Part shown: piece by piece, positions 4,328 to 8,067 of the stretch | Layout of the letters: each line of letters opens with the position of its first letter | Position numbering within the stretch: position 1 is the first letter of the stretch | Origin: an uncultured Clostridium sp. | Lineage (GTDB): Bacteria > Bacillota > Clostridia > TANB77 > CAG-508 | Reading direction: 5' to 3' | Length of the DNA stretch: 8,067 nt | Assembly: GCA_945937855.1 (NCBI GenBank) | Contig: CAMEUC010000051.1 | Location: forward strand, 1 to 8,067 | The notes under the pieces: generated by a model | The model's input: the letters and a program-made list of their open reading frames with translations, nothing else | Told to the model about the DNA's origin: nothing | Databases searched by the model: none | Program-made: the position numbers and the translations under genes

Positions 4328-6236
4328 TTATAACGAAGTAGAAGAACCACAATATGAAATTTTAAGAGAAAAGACTCTTAAAGAATTAATAGCACCATCT
4401 GGAATAGATGCTTCTAATATAGATCATTTGGAAATAATTTCAAACACTACAAGATATGCTAGAAGTTTCTTCGTATCAAGTCTTCCTAGAATGTGTACAT
4501 TCCCAGAGCTGTTTAGAGATATGTATTTGTTTGGGGATATTAATACATCTATATATATAACGCCTGTGCCAGAGGCAAGGTCACAAAATGAATTAAATAG
4601 AGTAATAAACCAATTAGAAACAGAAAGAATTGTTGCAGCTGATAGAGGAAATATAAACAGAGAAAGTATATTAGCACAAAAAAGATTAGAAGCAGAGCAA
4701 TTAAGAGACCAGATAGCTGCAGGGTTCAATAAACTTTATGAAGCATCAATAGTTGCAACATTATTTGCATACAATTTGCAATCATTAGAAGCATATACAA
4801 AATTACTTGCGACAGAAATGTCTAAAAATTTAGTAGGAATAAAGTCTGCTTGGGCAATGCAAGAAGAAGCTTTTAAGAGTAATTTACCATTAATGAAAGA
4901 CCAAATGAAAAGGACACATACATTTGACCGTAATTCAATGGCAACAGTATTCCCATTTACAACATCAGAAATTGGACATCTAACAGGAGTTCCTCTTGGA
5001 ATTAACAAGCAAACTGGTGTACCAATCCTTTTTGATAATTTCCATAAAGATTTGGCAAATTATAACATGGTAGTATTTGCTAAATCTGGCGCAGGTAAAT
5101 CTGTTACAATGAAAACATTAATATCTAGATCTTGCGTACTTATGGGAATAGAAAGCTTAGCTTTAGATGCTGAAGGTGAGTATAGAGCGGTGGCTGATGC
5201 TTTAGGTGGAGTGAATGTTGTAATAAGCCCTACATCATCAACAATCATAAATTTATTTGATATAGAAGTTGAATATGTAAAAGATGAAATAACTGGAAAA
5301 GAAAGAGCAGTTTTAAATGTAGAAAATAAAGTAGAGGACGTTACACAAGCAATTCTTACTATGGCAAGAGGTAGTACTCAAAGTAAAGAAGTAAACGAAC
5401 TTACAAAGCAAATAATTGCAGAAACAGTTTCAGATGAATATGTAAGATGTGGAATTACTTCAGATCCAAGTAGTTTATATAAACCATCTGCAAATGCTCT
5501 AAAAGGAAACTTGTATAGAGAAAAGAAATTAATGCCAACTATAGGTTCTTGGTATAAAACATTAGAACAAAAAGCAAAGGAAAATAAGGATAAAAACTAT
5601 GAGTTCCATTATAGCTATTTACTTAAAGTTATGAAACAATATGTAAGAGAACTTGGAGGACAAATGGCATATTTTGATGGACAATCTACATTTGAATTGT
5701 TAGACCATATACCATTTATAAATTTAGATATATCACAATTAGAAGAAAGGTTTGCAAGACCACTTGCACAGCAAATACTACTTTCTTGGATATGGGAAAA
5801 ATACGTAAAGAAAAATAGTGAAGATAGAGAAAGAGCAACTAAAAAAAGAGTTTTAATAGATGAAGCGTGGATGTTACTTCCATTTTCTGAAGCAGTAGAT
5901 TTTTTAAATAAAATGGCAAGACGTGCAAGAAAAAGAAATGTATCGCTTGCAATAATTTCACAAAGATTCCAAGACTTCTATGAAAATGAGGCAGCACAAG
6001 CAGTTCTTACATCTGCAGATACAAAACTGTTTTTAGCACAGGATAAATCAGAAATTCAGTATTTAACAGAAGTATTTAAGTTAAGCGAAGGAGAATCAAA
6101 TTTCTTAGTTACATGTTTAATAGGTGAGGGATTATTGAAAGTTGGATCAGATACAGCAATTATACAAATAACACCAACTAAGAAAGAATTTAAGTTTGTT
6201 GAAACAAACTTAAATAAATTAAAAGAAGGGAACTAA
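4284..6236 (+). CDS. virB4: VirB4-family T4SS ATPase
   Basis: VirB4 is the conserved ATPase that powers pilus assembly and substrate transport at the cytoplasmic face of type IV secretion systems. The 650-residue protein has an N-terminal domain (about 24-250) typical of the Gram-positive VirB4 group (RYARSFFVSSLPR at 57-69, then a helical region with many Glu and Arg). The RecA-like ATPase domain follows: Walker A AKSGAGKS at 266-273 (Ala replaces the first Gly), Walker B RVLIDEAW at 522-529 with D526 and E527, and the motif IISQRFQDF at 558-566. The start at 4284 has GGGGGAAA upstream. An in-frame ATG at 4317 lacks a comparable site. The gene lies in the prgI operon, overlaps the TraC-like gene by 44 bases and precedes virB6. 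All key motifs are present, so it should be active. Confidence 0.93.
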   Translation: MKKKQKKELEKMQNSYNEVEEPQYEILREKTLKELIAPSGIDASNIDHLEIISNTTRYARSFFVSSLPRMCTFPELFRDMYLFGDINTSIYITPVPEARSQNELNRVINQLETERIVAADRGNINRESILAQKRLEAEQLRDQIAAGFNKLYEASIVATLFAYNLQSLEAYTKLLATEMSKNLVGIKSAWAMQEEAFKSNLPLMKDQMKRTHTFDRNSMATVFPFTTSEIGHLTGVPLGINKQTGVPILFDNFHKDLANYNMVVFAKSGAGKSVTMKTLISRSCVLMGIESLALDAEGEYRAVADALGGVNVVISPTSSTIINLFDIEVEYVKDEITGKERAVLNVENKVEDVTQAILTMARGSTQSKEVNELTKQIIAETVSDEYVRCGITSDPSSLYKPSANALKGNLYREKKLMPTIGSWYKTLEQKAKENKDKNYEFHYSYLLKVMKQYVRELGGQMAYFDGQSTFELLDHIPFINLDISQLEERFARPLAQQILLSWIWEKYVKKNSEDRERATKKRVLIDEAWMLLPFSEAVDFLNKMARRARKRNVSLAIISQRFQDFYENEAAQAVLTSADTKLFLAQDKSEIQYLTEVFKLSEGESNFLVTCLIGEGLLKVGSDTAIIQITPTKKEFKFVETNLNKLKEGN

Positions 6237-6263
6237 AGACATAAAAATTTTTAAGGAGAAGAA

Positions 6264-8067
6264 ATGAAACCTTATGTGAATAAAAAAATAACTAAGAATT
6301 TAATAATTATATTTGTATTTATGATAATTACAAATACTTTATTACCAAACTTCGTGCAAGCAAAGTTAGACACAGAAAGTGGAGGAGGACTTTTAGCTCC
6401 ACTTGAGCAATTTATTGTATTTTTATGCGATAAAGTAATGCAATGGTTACAAAATACATTTACTTCTAATCAAAGTATTGATAGAGGAGACGGAATATAT
6501 AATTTTCAATATTCTCCAGCAATAATATTTTCAGGAACAGTACCAGCATTAGATATAAACTTTATAGAACCAAATGAAGATGTAAGAAACAGTAATAACT
6601 ATGGAAAATATGTCGAAGATAATATTATGCAATTTTTTTATGATAAAAATGATGATAGTACTGGATATGAAAATGCCAAGACTAATTTCAATAATAATAA
6701 TTTATACTATTATATTGAGGGAGGATTAATAGGACCTGCTAATGCATCATATCAGGCTTATTATTGGGTAGAGAATGACACATTATATATTGAATGTATG
6801 TTTGATAATGGAGCAGGAGTATATATTACTGGTTCAAGATATGAGTATTATTCTACATCTTTTTCTATAAATGACCCAGAGGTTCAAGGAGCGTTAGGAG
6901 AAATATCATATTCTTCTACAGCCCAAAAACTACAAAAAACTATAGCTACATGGTATAAAGCATTAAGAAGAATAGCATTAGTAGGGTTACTTTCTGTACT
7001 TGTATATGTAGGAATTAGAATAGTTTTAACAAGTGCATCTGCAAAAGATAATTCTAAATATAAAAAAATGTTAACAGATTGGCTAGTAGCATTATGCTTA
7101 CTTTTTACATTACATTATATAATGAGTTTTACATTAACAGTTACTAAAGAACTTTCTAGTATTTTCCAAACAGGGGAGACAGATGAATTGTTAAATACAT
7201 TAAGAGCAGAAATATTTAAAGGCGATTCTTGGGGAGAAGTAACGTCTAGTGTTATAATGTATGTGGTATTAACAATATTTACAGTTATATTCACATTTAA
7301 ATATATGAAAAGGGTATTATATATGGCATTTTTTACACTAATAGCTCCATTAGTTACATTTACATATCCATTAGATAAAATAAAAGATGGACAAGCACAA
7401 GCTTTTAATATGTGGATAAAAGAGTATGTATATAATGCATTGATACAAGTAATACATTTAATAATATATTATGTTTTAGTAGGTAGTGCAATTGAATTAG
7501 TAAAAATTTATCCATTATATGCTTTGGTTGTAATTGGTTTTATGACACAGGCAGAAAAGATAGTAAGAAAAATGTTTGGTTTCCAAAATGCAACAACACT
7601 TGGAACAGTTGGTGCAGCTGCAACAGGTGGATTAGTTGCAAATGCTATGAATAAATTACAAAGAATGCCAAAACCTCCGCAAGGTGGAAAAGAAGGAGGA
7701 GAATCAAAAGGAGTAAGGACAGCTTCAAGCGATCCACTTGCTTCACTACAAGCTGGTGGAGCACATGTACCAAGTGCACCGACACCAAGTACACAAACAC
7801 CAAGTACACAAACACAAAGTACACAGGCACCAAGTACGCCATCTGCGAATACTACTGTAGCTAATACAACAACTCCAACAAACTCTGGAAATGGTTCAGG
7901 AGCAAGTGATAAAGAAACAAGAAAAGAAAAACTTAAAAGAGGATTGAAAGGAGTAAGAGCTATTGCTGGAAAGTATACAAGACCAGTTTTATCCAAGGGA
8001 GCAGGACTATTTGTAGGAGGAGCAGGAGCAATGGTAGGATTAGCAGCAGGAGTAGCACAAGGAGACT
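6264..8067 (+). CDS. VirB6/TrbL-like polytopic T4SS membrane protein (3' truncated by window)
   Basis: The frame is open from ATG 6264 (AAGGAG 5 bases upstream) to the window end, 601 residues without a stop. A signal peptide covers about 1-33 (likely cleavage after FVQA). An extracytoplasmic Asn/Tyr-rich domain spans about 34-225. A cluster of about six membrane helices follows (236-256, 271-293, 327-345, 351-369, 393-412, 413-428). The segment APLVTFTYPLDKIKDGQAQ (361-379) is one I recall from clostridial VirB6/TrbL-like proteins. From about 445 the chain turns into a Gly/Pro/Thr/Ser/Gln-rich tail with a pentapeptide repeat (503-527), a basic stretch and a Gly/Ala-rich hydrophobic segment (579-598). 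It likely forms the inner-membrane channel with PrgI and VirB4. The C-terminal end is not in view. Confidence 0.8.
   Translation, partial: MKPYVNKKITKNLIIIFVFMIITNTLLPNFVQAKLDTESGGGLLAPLEQFIVFLCDKVMQWLQNTFTSNQSIDRGDGIYNFQYSPAIIFSGTVPALDINFIEPNEDVRNSNNYGKYVEDNIMQFFYDKNDDSTGYENAKTNFNNNNLYYYIEGGLIGPANASYQAYYWVENDTLYIECMFDNGAGVYITGSRYEYYSTSFSINDPEVQGALGEISYSSTAQKLQKTIATWYKALRRIALVGLLSVLVYVGIRIVLTSASAKDNSKYKKMLTDWLVALCLLFTLHYIMSFTLTVTKELSSIFQTGETDELLNTLRAEIFKGDSWGEVTSSVIMYVVLTIFTVIFTFKYMKRVLYMAFFTLIAPLVTFTYPLDKIKDGQAQAFNMWIKEYVYNALIQVIHLIIYYVLVGSAIELVKIYPLYALVVIGFMTQAEKIVRKMFGFQNATTLGTVGAAATGGLVANAMNKLQRMPKPPQGGKEGGESKGVRTASSDPLASLQAGGAHVPSAPTPSTQTPSTQTQSTQAPSTPSANTTVANTTTPTNSGNGSGASDKETRKEKLKRGLKGVRAIAGKYTRPVLSKGAGLFVGGAGAMVGLAAGVAQGD
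7770..7844 (+). repeat. 15-bp tandem repeat, five units, inside the VirB6-like gene
   Basis: Five successive 15-base units begin at 7770, 7785, 7800, 7815 and 7830. The consensus is CCAAGTACACAAACA; units 2 and 3 are identical and the outer ones diverge. They encode a Pro-Ser-Thr-Gln-Thr type pentapeptide in the linker after the membrane domain. The unit is a multiple of three, so copy number can change without breaking the frame. Confidence 0.85.

Noticed and set aside
7770..7844. Repeat as a CRISPR array
   Set aside because: The units are 15 bases with no spacers and lie inside a coding frame.
7508..7996. 162-codon open frame on the minus strand
   Set aside because: It is the antisense of the repeat-rich VirB6 tail; its Val/Leu/Cys-repetitive product mirrors the repeat, and the + frame is continuous.

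Overview
The window is a piece of a very AT-rich, low-GC Gram-positive genome. The likely host is a gut-type Clostridia or related Bacillota. The grounds are strong AGGAGG-type ribosome binding sites, AGA- and ATA-rich codon use, a Spo0E-like sporulation phosphatase, and pilin, PrgI and VirB4 proteins of the Gram-positive kind. All genes lie on the + strand. I see no RNA gene, CRISPR array or insertion sequence.

Layout. Bases 1-111 are the 3' end of an unidentified gene. lgt (123-950) follows and ends at a hairpin terminator. A 47-codon Spo0E-like gene (1074-1217) is flanked by terminators and has its own promoter. A type IV secretion / conjugation-type gene block follows as two transcription units. 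Unit A (about 1319-2628) encodes three small two-helix pilin-like (TrbC/VirB2-type) preproteins and ends at a strong terminator. Unit B starts at a good promoter (2719-2748). It runs prgI-like gene, membrane-anchored TraC-like protein, VirB4 ATPase and VirB6/TrbL-like polytopic protein, and the last gene leaves the window at 8067. The genes of unit B are coupled: there is an ATGA overlap, a 44-nt overlap and short gaps. Together they would supply pilus subunit(s), inner-membrane channel and assembly ATPase. Relaxase, VirD4 coupling protein and VirB1-type hydrolase are not in view.

Main observation. Two genes of this block, the second pilin and prgI, cannot be read in one frame. Each needs a +1 shift, and each shift falls on an in-frame CGG codon followed by A (GAG CGG A at 1877-1883; GAA CGG A at 2819-2825). 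Skipping the C and reading GGA (Gly) restores a full-length family-like protein. By eye, the only other in-frame CGG in the window is in the partial first gene (52-54), again as CGG A. No CGG occurs in frame in any of the intact genes. This is hard to explain as two unrelated errors. It points to CGG-dependent +1 recoding (an unassigned or starved CGG codon, possibly regulatory), or less likely to repeated decay or assembly artefacts at the same motif.
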